Shown here: positions 43,106-54,790 of the stretch, piece after piece
Position numbering within the stretch: the stretch's first letter is position 1
How the letters are laid out: each line of letters starts with the position of its first letter
From: Sphaerosporella brunnea
Lineage: Eukaryota > Ascomycota > Pezizomycetes > Pezizales > Pyronemataceae
DNA: 64,000 nucleotides
Direction of reading: 5' to 3'
NCBI GenBank assembly: GCA_008704415.1
Contig: VXIS01000082.1
Coordinates: 1-64,000 of the forward strand
The notes under the pieces: model-generated
Seen by the model: only the letters and a program-made list of their open reading frames with translations
The model's database searches: none
Told to the model about the DNA's origin: nothing
Made by a program: the position numbers and the translations under genes

Positions 43106-45547
43106 GTTTAGTGTGAAGAGAAGCTGGCGGGGGGGGGGGGCTGATATTGCTATTAAATAGCCCATCAGCACGCTCCTCAGCACGCTCCACACGGATCACC
43201 GCATTGGCCGTCATGGCCATGGCTCTGTTATTGATCCGCGGCTGACGTCGCACCAACATGCGATTCGGAGGAATTCCGAGGAGGACGAGAGAATTGGCGA
43301 TGTCATCCATGGGCGACGTCATCCATGGGCGATTTCACCCACGGCTGACGCCTGCAACCGCCAATTAGGTGAAACGCGATGATTTGTTCAGTCATGTGTA
43401 TCTACGATCTCGGCATCGCACGGCCCACCGCCGCCACCGCAACACCTCTACCATGGTCAAAAATCTCATCGCTTGAGTGAAAAGGGCTACCTTTGCTGGG
43501 CAACGGTTGCCCCGCAATGACTGTACCTACTATGAAGTGCACCACCTGGACGCAAATATCGTCTGGAGGCGGCGACTATCAACATTAGCCCCGCAAATAA
43601 CTGCGGGTTTGAATTCAAAAAAAAAAGCCTCACACCCCTCAGGCCGCCGAGGGAGCGGAGGGCGGAAGATTCCCGGGAGCCAGGGGGGAGGAAGGTGAAA
43701 GGGTGCGGGGGCTGCTGCTGTTGAGAAGATAGTTTGACTTCGAGAGATGTTGGCAATCTCGCACAGCGCAGACGGCGGGTGAGTTGCCCAGCGTCCGCCC
43801 GGTCCCGCCCGCAGGTCCTGCATACAAATCGAAATCCTACTTTTTGATTCTGAGAGGCAACTCTGCCCTCGCGGTGGCCTGTACTCTGACCACCACAGCT
43901 GTAGAGCTAATTTCATTTCTCACCTTGTTGATCATGATGTCTCCCCAACTGTCGTGAGATTTCCAGCCCGAATTTGAGCGGGCGTCATCCATTCAAAGTC
44001 ATTCCATTCAACGTCATGGGGTCCGGGGAACTTTGGCATTTGTTGTCTGCCCGCGGGGACGCTCAACATGACGTCCATGACATATCCCGGCAGCTTCCAG
44101 AGGCAGTAGCAGTGCGCGTAGCCTATGTGTTAACCACTGTGGCGGTACCTAACAGCCACCCGTTGTGCACCGCACCACCCTACATCACGCACTCGTCAGA
44201 TCAGCGCTCTTTGAAATTTAAGGTTTCGGGTTGTATTGTTGAACATAGACTTTTCGGTACGGCATAGATGCCACATCTGCTGCCCGGCAGCTGGCAACGC
44301 GATATGTTATTGGTGCACAATCGAGCGGTCCGAGGAGCTTCTATCGCTATCAAATTCCGACGTCATCCTGAGTCGACGTCCTCCTGAGTCGAGGTCCTCC
44401 TCGATCCACGTCATTGTGATTCGTGACATTTGTATACAACTGCTGGTGTAGGTCGACCCCTGGACTGTGCGTGCTTGCTTTGCTCAAGTGGCCGTCTGGA
44501 TCACGATTCGGCTTGCGCAAACTTGCAATGTGCGTGACTGTGCCTGTACCTGTACCTGCTGCTCAAATACTCTACTCTACTCCAGTAAGCACGCTATCAT
44601 ACATACTATTATTAGCATGATCGTCTCTGAGTCAAATCGCATCCAGACAAGGCATCGACCCCACCCTTAACTAAAAAAAAAGTACCTAGTGAATAGATCA
44701 AAAGCCCTGTGTGGAACACAGGGAAAAGAAACGACAAGACGGTTGAGAACACTGGGCTCCATCACGCACAGTCACTCGGCCCCGGAACTTTCAACTGTTT
44801 TGAAATCCCAAAAGGTGTTGTGCAAAGATGCCACCAACACTGAAAGCACAGCTTCCCGTCCGCTGAAGCCCTGGTACTCTAATTTTTTTTAAAGTCATAT
44901 TGTGCAGTTCTTTTAGACACGATAGAGTAGATAATATACAGAGACATTCATCAGCACATCTTCCATAAGGTTACACCCCCAAAGCATGTGCTGACGGTAA
45001 TCGTTTTTTTCTTTGTTGACGCCAACCGACTCGCCCAGCCAGTGTTCTTCACAGTCCAGTCCATCCTCTCCCGGCGCACGACTGAAGTAGACTCCATTAA
45101 ACAGTCCAGTCCGAAGGATGCGACTAGAAGAACGGCCTAGTACGTACCTGGTTACCGACATACATAGGTGAGAATGAAAAGCAAAGTTTTGGTAGCAGAT
45201 GTGTTAACTTTGAGTGACAATTTATGACTGGGGCGAGTAATCTGATGAAAGGCAAGCAAGCGTTTTGATTTACACTTACTGGAAGGCGAGTAGGGGAGCC
45301 AGTTGGAGATTTTTAGCTTATGTATATGTGTAGGCTAAGTAGTTTCTATGAGGGGTATGCATGCGGTCCAATAGAACGATCGCATATCGAAGTCAAAGAG
45401 TCGGCCATAGACTAGGGTGTAGAACGTCGGCCGCTATAGAGCGACTGGAAGATCTCCTGTTCCCGGGTGAGTAGGTGACAAGCACAGTTCCACACCAATC
45501 AGCGCGGGTTAATTGATCGATCTTCCACTTCCGCTTTCGCCGTTTGT
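43106..45547. other. Unassigned sequence
   Basis: No confident gene. It includes a short tandem duplication around 43300-43332 (GTCATCCATGGGCGA), a G12-13 run near 43130 and a degenerate GTCGACGTCCTCCTGA repeat at 44360-44402. A minus-strand frame at 44913-45161 is open but unrecognised. Confidence 0.3.
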
Positions 45548-45749
45548 ATGAGTGAGAACAGCACTTTTCCTGCTGCCGGATACTTCTTGCTCATTGATAC
45601 AGCAATGCCGCTGTACGCTGTCCCAGGCAATGTCCTGCCGGCCTCTACATTTCAGGCCGGCCTGGAACCAGGCTGGGGAGTGATGCCGTTAGTTAAATGT
45701 ACCTGCGGCTCAGCGGCTTCGCCAGGCAATCCTAAGCGAGATTCTACTA

Positions 45750-46671
45750 TCCCCCGCAGTGTCAATAGTGCCGAAAAGGCATACACCTCGCTTAAGGTGA
45801 ATCACTAAGACCGACTGCTATTTTTGGGTGGCGAGTGAGATCAAAAGCATGCGTGCGACCTCCCTATGTCCGGGGAGCCTGCAACTCGCGTTCAAGAGGG
45901 GACTTCAAGTCTGCATCAAAGTCGGTCGGTAGCCGTACATCTTCTTTTGCGAGGTCATCATTCACCACTGGGTCGTATTCAATCTCCTCTTGCTCCTCCG
46001 CCTCCTCATCGTGGCCCGCTACTTGCTCTTCCACATTTGGTCGCCTGTTCTTCCCCGCTGCGAAGCTTGCTTGTTGGACCTCCTTTCCTGTTTTTTTCTA
46101 CTCGCTTCATTGACCGCTGCCGGCACAACATTGTTTACTGCTTGCGGTCCAAAACCGAAGGCTTTCTTGACCTGCTTCCAGGCCTGCGTGCTCTTTTCCT
46201 TATCTTGGACCGTAGCTACGTTTTCTTGGGCAACAATAATGGGCTGCCCACACTCGCATATGCTGACTCTTCCACTAACCGTGTCGGTTGTGGGCGGACC
46301 TTCTGCCTTGCGCTTTCGCGGCCGCAAGACTGGTGACATACTAAGTAGCGGTGGGTGGCAACACCAAGAATGGTGAGGGTAGCTATGATTCCAACGGATC
46401 AAGAATCGTTGAGACTGCCCATCCGGCGGCGGGCTCTTACCAGTCGCGTTGCACGGGCGCTGAACGAGCGCCGCACGATCTTACTCTAGAGCGCGTCGAA
46501 CTTCGGGAGGAGAGAGCCGGTCGAATGGTTAAACGTGGGTAGTGGGTTGTGGCGGGCGTCGCTCACTCACAGATGAGGTTGAACGAGCCAATGACATGCA
46601 CGCATGTGATTTCGGTCCCTTCACCTTAAGCGAAGTGTATGCCTTTTCGGCACTATTGACACTGCGGGGGA
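45750..46671. mobile_element. 922-bp TA-flanked TIR element carrying a gene
   Basis: The inverted ends start TCCCCCGCAGTGTCAATAGT and match for about 57 bases (45750-45806 and 46615-46671) with one or two mismatches. TA flanks both sides (45748-45749 and 46672-46673). The interior carries the minus-strand gene at 45864-46339. At 46385-46545 there is a plus-strand stretch (LTSRVARALNERRTILL, then ELREERAGRMVKRG) resembling the coiled C-terminal end of pogo/Fot-type transposases (weak). Confidence 0.8.
45864..46339 (-). pseudogene. Gene inside the TIR element, one homopolymer frameshift
   Basis: From ATG at 46339 (in-frame codons extend to 46402) the protein begins MSPVLRPRKRKAEGPPTTDT, then CECGQPIIVAQENVATVQDK and KKAFGFGPQAVNNVVPAAVN. 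At the A7 run (46091-46097) the frame fails. With one more A it continues through an acidic stretch (VEEQVAGHDEEAEEQEEIEY) to a stop at 45864-45866. A basic N-terminus and acidic C-terminus, about 158 codons in total. No family is recognised. It could be element-encoded or a captured host gene. The single homopolymer break may be a sequencing error. Confidence 0.55.
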
Positions 46672-46673
46672 TA

Positions 46674-47862
46674 GTTACCGAGATCTAGGGAAGCTGACGT
46701 CGAGAACAAGATTCAAATTCCTCAACAACGCCTCCACGAGCAACAAGACTCCCGAAACCACCACAGACCTACACCAAGAATCCTACCGCATTGTTCAATA
46801 CCCATACCCACCGGCCGGAACGCCCACACGGACCCGGCCGTTGGTCAGGCTCTAACTTTTGAAAAAAAAAAAAAAAACACACAGCTCGCACTTTTGCCGG
46901 CACTCCAAGAGCTTCGCCGCCCGGTGAGAGAAAAAAAGATGTTCAGCTTCCACAGTTGGCGCACGCGCCGCTGGTGCAACTTGTAGCTCGGCGGGTTAAT
47001 CGACAGTGGTGATAGTGCTAGAGGCATTGCTGGTCCGGAGCACAGTTTCTACACGACAATATTTACCTCCCGCTGTCAATTGCCGGCAGGTTGGTGGCTA
47101 GGGCGGCGGAGCTGATGGCTCTTGACTTTCGCGGCGCTGAATACTCTAGATTAGTATGCGGTTCCGCACGCGGACTGGCAGATAATCACTGGCGTCGTTG
47201 TTGTTTCCATTCATTCGGAATTTGCTCATGTGTTCGTCTGTCACGTTATGTAGAGCATTCCGAACATTGTACATCTCTAGTCTTCGCTCTTCAAATTCTT
47301 CACCTGCATACGCTGCACTGCAGACATTGACGACGAGGATGATGGACGGCGATGCAAACAGCGCAACAATGGCGGAAATATCACGAAATCTTTTATCGGC
47401 GCGGCCTTTTCTTGCGTGGCCGGTTTTCTTGTACTGTGTGGATATTTTTGACTGATGTAGGGAATGGTGGTTAGGGTTGCGTGCGCTCTCAACACTTTAC
47501 AACCGAGCGGCAACCTCGACACAACCACGACACCGAGGCCAACACACGCGATGGGATTGCGATTGGATTGGATGTAATGAGAGGTAAGAATGTTGGCGCG
47601 GGTTGAGATTGACATCTATCTGATAGCAGTGACACGAAAGAAAGCCAGTGACAAAGCCAGCGACGAAGCCAGTAACGAGTGGCCGGCTCCATAACCAAGC
47701 AGCGGTGGCCTTCGAGAACCCAATGCGGCGAGCAAAACACCTGATGTCAAAGTTGGAGGGGTCAAAGGAAAACGAGCGCATCGACATCCGAGATTAAGTG
47801 GTCGATTTGGAAACAGCCACTCCGGAGGAGCCACGTGTTTTGTAGCCCTGAACATCATATTT
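46674..47862. other. Unassigned sequence with one coding-like patch
   Basis: The frame at about 47705-47797 (plus strand; NPMRRAKHLMSKLEGSKENE, ending TAA) looks coding but is very short. A15 near 46861-46876. No domain is recognised. Confidence 0.3.
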
Positions 47863-48120
47863 CTAGAGAAAATTCCCACCCACATCAACAGTCACCCCCC
47901 TTACCAACACTGCGCATATATGCTGCGTGCCGTGCCAGCATACCGATGCCTTTCTTGTTACGCCGGACGCCGTGCTCCCACAACTGAACTCGACCGTACA
48001 GGTGGATCGGTTGTGGCCGCCCCCCTTACACTGTGGACACCGCTGTCGAGCATTGCCAGGCATCCCGGCTGGCCCAGTTCTTGCGGAGGTGATGTTCCTG
48101 ATGCGCTCTTGTGGCAGCAA
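47863..48120 (-). pseudogene. Zinc-knuckle fragment, probably transposon-derived
   Basis: The minus frame contains ARQRCPQCKGGGHNRSTC, a CX2CX4HX4C zinc knuckle. The GHNxxTC form is typical of the C-terminal end of fungal and plant transposases (for example MULE-type) and of some retrotransposon gag proteins. Nothing upstream in the frame identifies which, and no terminal repeats were found nearby. Confidence 0.5.
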
Positions 48121-48777
48121 CCGGCGCTCGTTAAGACGTCTCCGCCACGCTCTAGTTCGCGCATATCAACGGTTCCATATTTGTCTAGTATGTTTTCTGA
48201 TAGTTTGACTGTCCAAACGCAGGTGGAATGTGATTTCGTGGCTGGTAAAGAAGCTTGGTGATCAACGCAACAGCGTGGCCGCAAGGAATATTGAATAACA
48301 CAAAGCTATCAAACGTAACTCCTCGAGAAGACCTCCATTGGTGACAGGAGGCCGGGGCCTGAGAATTGGTGGAATCGATGTTGGATGGATGAAGGCCTGA
48401 ACCACAGTCCGCAGCAGTGGGTGGAACAAGAGAAGAGCGAACCTGGGGGGGGGGGGGGCTCGGACAGGAGGTATTGCAGAGGGGCGGGGGTCAGATCAAG
48501 GTATCATCAAGGTAGTTTGACGGGCCATAATGGCGAGGTAAGGCAGCGGGGAGGTATTGGGTTTATTAGGTGTGGATAGACTTCTCTCGGACAAGATCAC
48601 AGGTAAACATGAAAATCCATAGCATTTCAAAGGTTTGCCGAAAAAAAGCTCAATTATAGTTACCGTCAGGAGAATGTTACAATACAGGAGTCTTCCATCC
48701 GCACGGCTTGAGACGGCCACGATCCAATCTCGGAAGAGGTATTGTATCTTCATTCTCAACCTCAATCTTCTCCACCC
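48121..48777. other. Unassigned sequence
   Basis: No gene is recognised. A G12 run lies near 48446-48458. The stretch includes the 3' flank of the paralogue ending at 48778. Confidence 0.3.
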
Positions 48778-50380
48778 CTAGATGCTGTTCTCCCAATCCT
48801 CCGTATCCATCTCCTTTTCTCCGCCCTTCTCCTGCCCTTCATCCCCGCATCCATCCTCGCCCTCGTCTCCCCACCCTCCTAGAGGTTCCTCTTCCGCTTT
48901 TTGACCCTCGCACGTTCCCTGAGCATAATCTTCGTGATCGAGCACCTCAGCGAGGACCCACCGCAGGGCATCAGCAAGCCTCTCCTCCTCGGATGTGTAC
49001 GCGTCGAGCTCTAGCTCTGCCACCTTCTCGAGGCCGTCGAGCAGGATGCGCTTATCTTTCTCCGAGCAAAGCTCCAGCAACGCGTCGCGGTCGCGGTTTA
49101 CCGCTGTTTCCAGGAAAGGGGGCATCGGCGCGAGGTTGTCCACCAGGTCCGCGACGCTCCATTCCGGATGCATGCAGTTGTTAGGGAATACGTCCCGGAA
49201 GCCAGTCCACACCGCCATCGCCGCCGCAGTCGTGTTCCGCTCGAAAACGGAGCCTGGTAAGACGCACGAGTGGGTTTCGGTGGCGTCTGCACCGCCTGCC
49301 AACAGCTGGGTTATCACCGTGCGGTAGTTCTCTCGAGCACGAACAGGGGCTGGAATCGAGCCGAACCTCAGCCGCCGGCCCCAGTATAACGCCAGCAGCA
49401 GCGGCGGCATATCGAACTTCGGATGACGGACGTTGGCGCCGGTGTATTCCGGAGGAAATAACGCCAGCACCGCGCCAGCTGGAGGAAGCGGAAGGTGCCC
49501 CCGAATCAGGTGCCAGTCGCATTCGTACTCGTTTTCGCGCAATACCGTCAGGTATTCGTTCCAGAGGCCAGCGTCACGATCCTGGGCCCAGCAACTGTTG
49601 AAGGAGGAAGTGTATCCGGCCACTATCGGAGAGTTTCATTGCCATCCGCAACACCGCCGCTTTTGCCTTGGATGTAAGGTCGATGTCTGAAATTACCTGA
49701 ACCAGCGCGGAGTCATCCGGACACTCAGCCCAGATGCTCAACGGCTGCCCGGTGAGCGCCAATTTTCTGCGGAGCACGGGCACGCGCAGGAGCCGGCGGA
49801 ATGTAGCCATGGCCATGGTTCCATTGCGGGATTTGAATGGAATATTCGCGAGCGGGCAGGGCACGACCGATGTCAGTGCGCCCTCGCAGCGCGATAGCAC
49901 CAGCTCCAGGCAGCGCGGTGCAGAAGTGGATCCCGCATCTGCCCCTGAACCCATAAGGACAACACAGTGCCAGAGCAACGACGCGGCATGCTTCCTACCT
50001 TCTGCGAGTTTGACTAGGACCTCTGGTGCAGTGTGATCAAGCAACATCCGCAGTCGTGAAACATCAGCCCTGGCAATACATGCCATGAAGGGACCCAAGC
50101 AATGGCCGTAACCTGAATTATCTCTTAGGCAGCCGAGCAGCACTGCTAACTCGGTGCGCGCAACCTTCTCCTGTATCGCCTTCTCGAGGAGTTCTTCAAT
50201 GTTCCGTGCTGACATTTTGTCCAGGTAAATAGTAACCAGCGCGGATTGCGGCCGGACTGCTAGCGCTAGGATTAGTCGGATCTTGGTGCTGAGCGTTAGC
50301 TTGGCGCTGACTTCAAAGTGGAGCTCGTTAGGCAGCCCCAGGAAGGACGGCGGCGGTGGTGGAGGAGTTGTCGCGAACAT
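48778..50380 (-). pseudogene. Frameshifted paralogue of the 677-aa F-box-like protein
   Basis: The first part has ATG at 50380: a proline run, then SFLGLPNELHFEVSAKLTL (F-box-like), helical Leu-rich sequence, and a stop at 49574 just after HFLLQQLLGPGS. The second part continues from about 49600 in another frame (DAGLWNEYLTVLRENEYECD) to a stop at 48778. The intact paralogue at 38268-40301 reads through the equivalent junction without an intron (HYLLKTLTCTVGG...GGLWNPMI). This gene therefore has a frameshift near the GGGCCC at 49584-49589, or a misread base there. The C-terminus is acidic and glycine-rich (GGWGDEGEDGCGDEG). In total about 535 codons. Substrate-adaptor function is inferred only. 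Confidence 0.7.
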
Positions 50381-51105
50381 GCTGAGTTGATGATGATGGT
50401 GGTGATGGTGATGTCCTTCCAGCTATTGCGGGCATGGTGTATCCGAAGTGGCAGTGACGGTATTCCAGCTTGTTGCCCTATGGCTATCTTGTGACCGTGG
50501 CCGAGGAACAGGTGCGAACAAGTAGGTATGTAGCATTCGTTTTCGAAGGCCGCTGTTATCACGACCGACCGGCCGACGACCACCGGATATAACTAAGGCC
50601 CCGTTTGGATGAGCGGCCGTTCACGGTTCCCCATTTGCAACACACCGACGCAGTATTTCCAGCTTGAACTCATACCGGATCCGAAGCATATACAGAGGCA
50701 GTGTTTGGGGACACACTATACCTTTTTATATACGGCCGTTTTATATAAGGTACTCAGTAAGTAGTAACCTCACTGTGCTGACTCTCTCCAGCCCGAGGAC
50801 GCATCTCCATCGCGATTGAATGGTCAGAGGCGGGTAGGAAGACATGGAAACGTAGGATTCGCAGCCGACCAACAACGGCCCGGGCGCTTTTCATTGAGGC
50901 TTCATTGACGATCACTCATGAGCAACACAGCCGCCGCGTGACAGGCACTTTAAAAGGAAATCTGGTCATCGGAGCGCCGGATGTGTGGCGGCACTCGGGT
51001 GTGTGCAAGCGCCTCTTCCGGTCTTATTGATGCTCGCGACATCAGCTGGGCTGATCAAAAAGCCGACCCAGCCCAGGCTGTTTAGGCCGGCTACTGACAA
51101 TACTA
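50381..51105. other. Unassigned sequence with MITE-like AGCCC stretch
   Basis: No gene is recognised. Positions 51045-51098 (GGGCTGATCAAAAAGCC, CCAGCCCAGGCTG, GGCCGGCTA) resemble the ends of the hAT-type MITEs at 61821 and 63500 but are degraded. The TA-flanked element at 51106 lies directly beside it. Confidence 0.4.
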
Positions 51106-51621
51106 CCGTATAGTCTGGGTCTTAAGCAACGCGGGCCGAAGGGGTGGGGGTGTTGCCAAGCTATCAAAAAGTTAATTTCTAAAGACTCGTGGGCGATGCT
51201 GTATCTAATTTGTATTTACAGCAGCAGAACCTTTACAGTGCCGGCGGTGTTGGTCGTCCATCGCCCATAGTAAACTCCCTCGGGGTATCCAAATAGCTCA
51301 GGATTTCGATCTTCTTTTTATTGGTAGGCCGGCACCGGGTGCCTTTCACAGGGGCATCGCGCCGTATCTTCCGGTGTTTGTCCGCTACCGACACCTTTTT
51401 TGGGCCGTACCTGGGAGCCTGCTCAGGACGGGGAAATGCCGGAGGCGCCATTGCGCATGCCGCTCACCAAGTACCAAGTACCTTTCGATCATCATTAAAG
51501 TTGCGTACAAACCCAAATTGTGACCGCGACGTCCAATCCCACCAATAGAAAACCCTCGACACCCGTAACCTTTCCACCCCCACCCCTCCGGCCCGCGTTG
51601 CTTAAGACCCAGACTATACGG
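51106..51621. mobile_element. 516-bp TA-flanked TIR element, CCGTAT type
   Basis: The ends CCGTATAGTCTGGGTCTTAA and the continuation CAACGCGGGCCG(A/G)AGGGGTGGGGGTG are inverted at both sides (about 46 bases). TA flanks at 51104-51105 and 51622-51623. It encloses an HTH-type ORF related to that at 1011-1835, so it looks like an internally deleted copy of an HTH-encoding transposon. Confidence 0.8.
51233..51451 (-). CDS. Truncated HTH-type protein inside the TIR element
   Basis: The ATG is at 51451 and the frame has 72 codons. YGPKKVSVADKHRKIRRDA followed by NKKKIEILSYL aligns with TGPKRIAVAERVASGR...DKQKIQILHL in the ORF at 1011-1835, including spacing apart from one gap. The frame then stops (PTPPAL) before any further domain. 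It is probably the N-terminal, DNA-binding part of the element's transposase. This pairing supports assigning the ORF at 1011 to the same transposon group. Confidence 0.55.
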   Translation of the reverse strand: MAPPAFPRPEQAPRYGPKKVSVADKHRKIRRDAPVKGTRCRPTNKKKIEILSYLDTPREFTMGDGRPTPPAL

Positions 51622-51623
51622 TA

Positions 51624-53484
51624 GACGTAAGGGTGGTTCCCCGAACCGGCGTGAAGCAGTGCAATGTCCAATCAGCTTCCCAATGTACAGGGTGATGACT
51701 GTTTGTTGATACATGGCGGAGAGGTTCTCGCAATTCGGCCTCCAATCGGGCTTTGGACCCAACAAAATCAGACCGTGTGAATCGTTGTTCGAGACCATTC
51801 AACGGTGTGTTCTGTATGATGTACGCTTTTTTTTTGTGTGTGTGTCGTCTTGTAAGCTTTTAGGCGATTGTTGCTAAGTTGGTGATATGGCGTCACTCAA
51901 TTTTCTTTGTTGCTTCTCATTGCTTTCTTGTCTGATGCTAGGATTGCGTCTGCTCCTCTTGACTGAAGGTTACCGCAGATTGATATAATTTGGTACTTGA
52001 ACGCAACGATTGTCGACCCCGCCCTCCCCGTAGAACTTCGATTCCCCAGCCCCGGGCGTTCAGATAGAATTCCAGTCGTTGGCGGGAACATGGCATCGCC
52101 CGCCAGTGACGACAGAAAAGTAACGGTACAACCAGGTGTTGTGAATAGCCAGCCGCACCCCTTCTATTAAGATCCCAACACTTCCACCTTCAAACCCCGA
52201 CTTGCAGCCTCCATCCACCAACTTTCCAAGCTTGTAATCCCTCACGGAGAAGAAGGTGTCGCTAAGAATCCTTTTCTGGTCGACTAAATCTGCATTTTGC
52301 ACGACCTACGCGTAGAACGGAAGACTTGTTTAGAAAGGTTTACAAACGTTTGAATAGAGGGGGGGCGGGGGCCTATTCAGGCTTTCGGACATCCAAAAAT
52401 CTGGGCCGCGCAAGGTGGTTGGGGCGGCATAGCTGTAGAACATCGGCCGTGACGTCGCCCTCGACCGATGGATCTGTGAATGAACAGATCTTGTACCACG
52501 AGGTGTGAAGTCGAAAATAACCTGACGAGGCCATTTCAGGCACCGTTTCTGGCTTCAAACCCCTTCTAAACCGCTGCGAATGCAGAGAGCTCAGCCAGAG
52601 ATTTTCCAGATTCTGTTCAGGTCAATCGGAGGAGCTTGTGGAGACACGAATAGTGGAAGGAGTGTCTACCATTGGTCATGACGTTCTTCCGCATGTTTCC
52701 TTTCTCTGCAGACGACATAGTCGGCGTGCCTGCGGGCTTGGGGTATCCCCTGGAAACGATTGAACGCTAAAATATATGTTGATTCCCGTTGGGTGATCTA
52801 TAGTCGTCCATTGGTCATCAATGAGTGCGGCGTTGCGGCATCGACTCGGATGGGTGGACGCCAATCTATACACTGCAAAAACAAAACTACAGTACGAGGG
52901 ATTCCCATGTGGTCACCCACCATAGTACTAACCTCGCGATACACTGCTTAACTAGGGCTGAGCGGACGGGAAGCCGTGTTTTCAGTGTTCTATGACCGTA
53001 GCTGTAGGTTTTCCTCTTACGGCAGCTTTTCATAGTACAGTCGGGGAACTTGGGTGAGGCAACCAGGCTGAAGTGGGCGGAACGAAGCCGACGGACAAGC
53101 CGCTCATTGTTCGATCAGACATGCCTGGCAGGGCGACCGTACCTTGAGGGCGTACAGCACGCTATGTTTGAAAAACCTGCCATCGATGGCGACGCAGGGT
53201 GGAGTTGTAGAGCGGGGAGTCGCATGAAATAGGGCCGCGCAACTGAGAATGCAATCAGGATAGCCTGCTTTGCTTGTCCCGCACGGGCTTCAAAAACATG
53301 GAAGATATTTCACGCTGGATCGCTTTCTTTTCTTCTGCCACCGGACCATGGAAGACTCAGTGGGATCGAATCTTTCCGTGCCGAGAGCAAGCACACCAAA
53401 CCCAGCCGTTTGCGTGCCACCGGTCGCGACCTAGTTCATTACTGGCGACCCAGATCGGCGAACGCGACCTGCTTTAGGCCGGTC
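51624..53484. other. Unassigned sequence, probably degraded retroelement
   Basis: Only short frames, without domains. A TTTTTTTTTGTGTGTGTGT run lies near 51828. The gypsy reverse transcriptase fragment begins right after this stretch, so part of it may be decayed gag/protease sequence. Confidence 0.3.
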
Positions 53485-53610
53485 AAAACTAGCTACCCGC
53501 TTCCACTGACACGGGAGACACGGATGAGGCTTTCCAAGGCTCGATGGTTTAGCAAGTTGGATGTGCGCGGGGCTTACAATTTGATTCGGATGGCTGAAGG
53601 TTTCTATGGA
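53485..53610 (+). pseudogene. Ty3/gypsy reverse transcriptase fragment 1
   Basis: The frame reads SYPLPLTRETRMRLSKARWF followed by SKLDVRGAYNLIRMAEG. This is the conserved RT block (RYPLPLI...LxxAKxFTKLDLRGAYNLIRIxEG) of gypsy-type elements. The sequence then leaves the family. The catalytic YxDD region is absent. Confidence 0.75.
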
Positions 53611-54539
53611 TCCGGAGGAATAGTGATATAGGCAGCCGTCTCTGGAGCGGCAGACTGTCCAGTGGAGGTTGGGATTGTGCCTCTCATAGCGCGAGGCTGT
53701 CCGGCGCTGGGGGCGATCGGGTCCCCGGAGTCAGCGTGATCGGAGAATGAGGACGTGAGTTTGCTGTGCCTGCATGTCGTCTGCTGAGCAGGCAGCAACT
53801 CTGGTGTATCTTTGCATGAGCGGCTCAGTGACTTCGCCAGGGGGATATCAAATCGTGCAGACAAAGGTCGAAACCGCCATTCGCCCCCCAAAAGATCCAA
53901 ACTGTTGGTAAGCACCTGACGGGCGCACCGTTTCTATGTCGAACCAGGTTTTCCGCCGTCGCCGTTGCCGAGTCGAGATTTGTCAGGCCGCATCACGAGG
54001 AGTCACTCGCTGACTAAGGTTTTCGGAACCTGCCGGACTCTGACGTCACAGAACAGTTCCCGCATTACAAGGCTTCTCTTCTCCACCGAGAGTCCAACCT
54101 GAACCTCATGTCACCGCTCACGTCCGAATCTTCCGCACCCACCTCCCAGACCTCAGCTCTCCGCCGCCACATGATTCTCTGTCCGTATCGCGACCGGCGA
54201 ATGTGATTTTGATTCCAGTGCAACTCCACGGTCGATACTGCTTACGCGCGTCCGTCGGAGCACTGTTGGAAACTCAGCATACCTGGCGTGTTACGGTGAT
54301 TTCAACGCGATGTTGTGGCCATGGATGGACGTCTCGACTCTTGTTGCGGACACGTCACCACCGTTAGAAGCTCTGCATAGCTGGGTTCCGATGGCAACTT
54401 CAATACGATACGAATCGACAATGAGAAGGTCGAGCTATGACGGGTGATGACCTTTTCACCAACGACGCGATACTTCCGCATCCATTCCCACGCGCGCCCG
54501 GTGCAGCGATTTCGTGGACGCAACGTGTCTCCTGCACCT

Positions 54540-54790
54540 GCGGAAAACGCGACGACGTGCGTCGATTACCGACCTCCGAACGACAACCCGCGGCAAGACA
54601 CCTGCCTACCACCTCCCTTCGAGCTCTCTACGTCAAATTTGACGCTCTATTCGTCGCCCAAGCGGGCCTCCACAAACTGGCCTTCGTCAGCTGTCGTGGT
54701 CTTTGCGAATGGGACGTCGTGCCGTTCGGTGCGAATAATTCGCCCGCCACGTTTCGGCATGATCGATTCGGTTCTCGCCCCAGCCAGTGC
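54540..54790 (+). pseudogene. Ty3/gypsy reverse transcriptase fragment 2
   Basis: Mixed frames give CVDYRPPNDN (matching the CVDYRxLN motif) and, in another frame, KFDALFVAQAGLHKLAFVSC followed by RGLCEWDVVPFGANNSPATF, which matches the AFxTRxGxxExxVxPFGLxNAPATF motif. It overlaps the same RT domain as the fragment at 53485 but is more decayed, so it is a second copy. Upstream (54264-54420) there is a diverged tandem duplication of about 99 bases. Confidence 0.6.

Noticed and set aside
54264..54420. Diverged 99-base tandem duplication as a functional repeat
   Set aside because: It is a single imperfect duplication within decayed gypsy-type sequence and is best explained as local decay.
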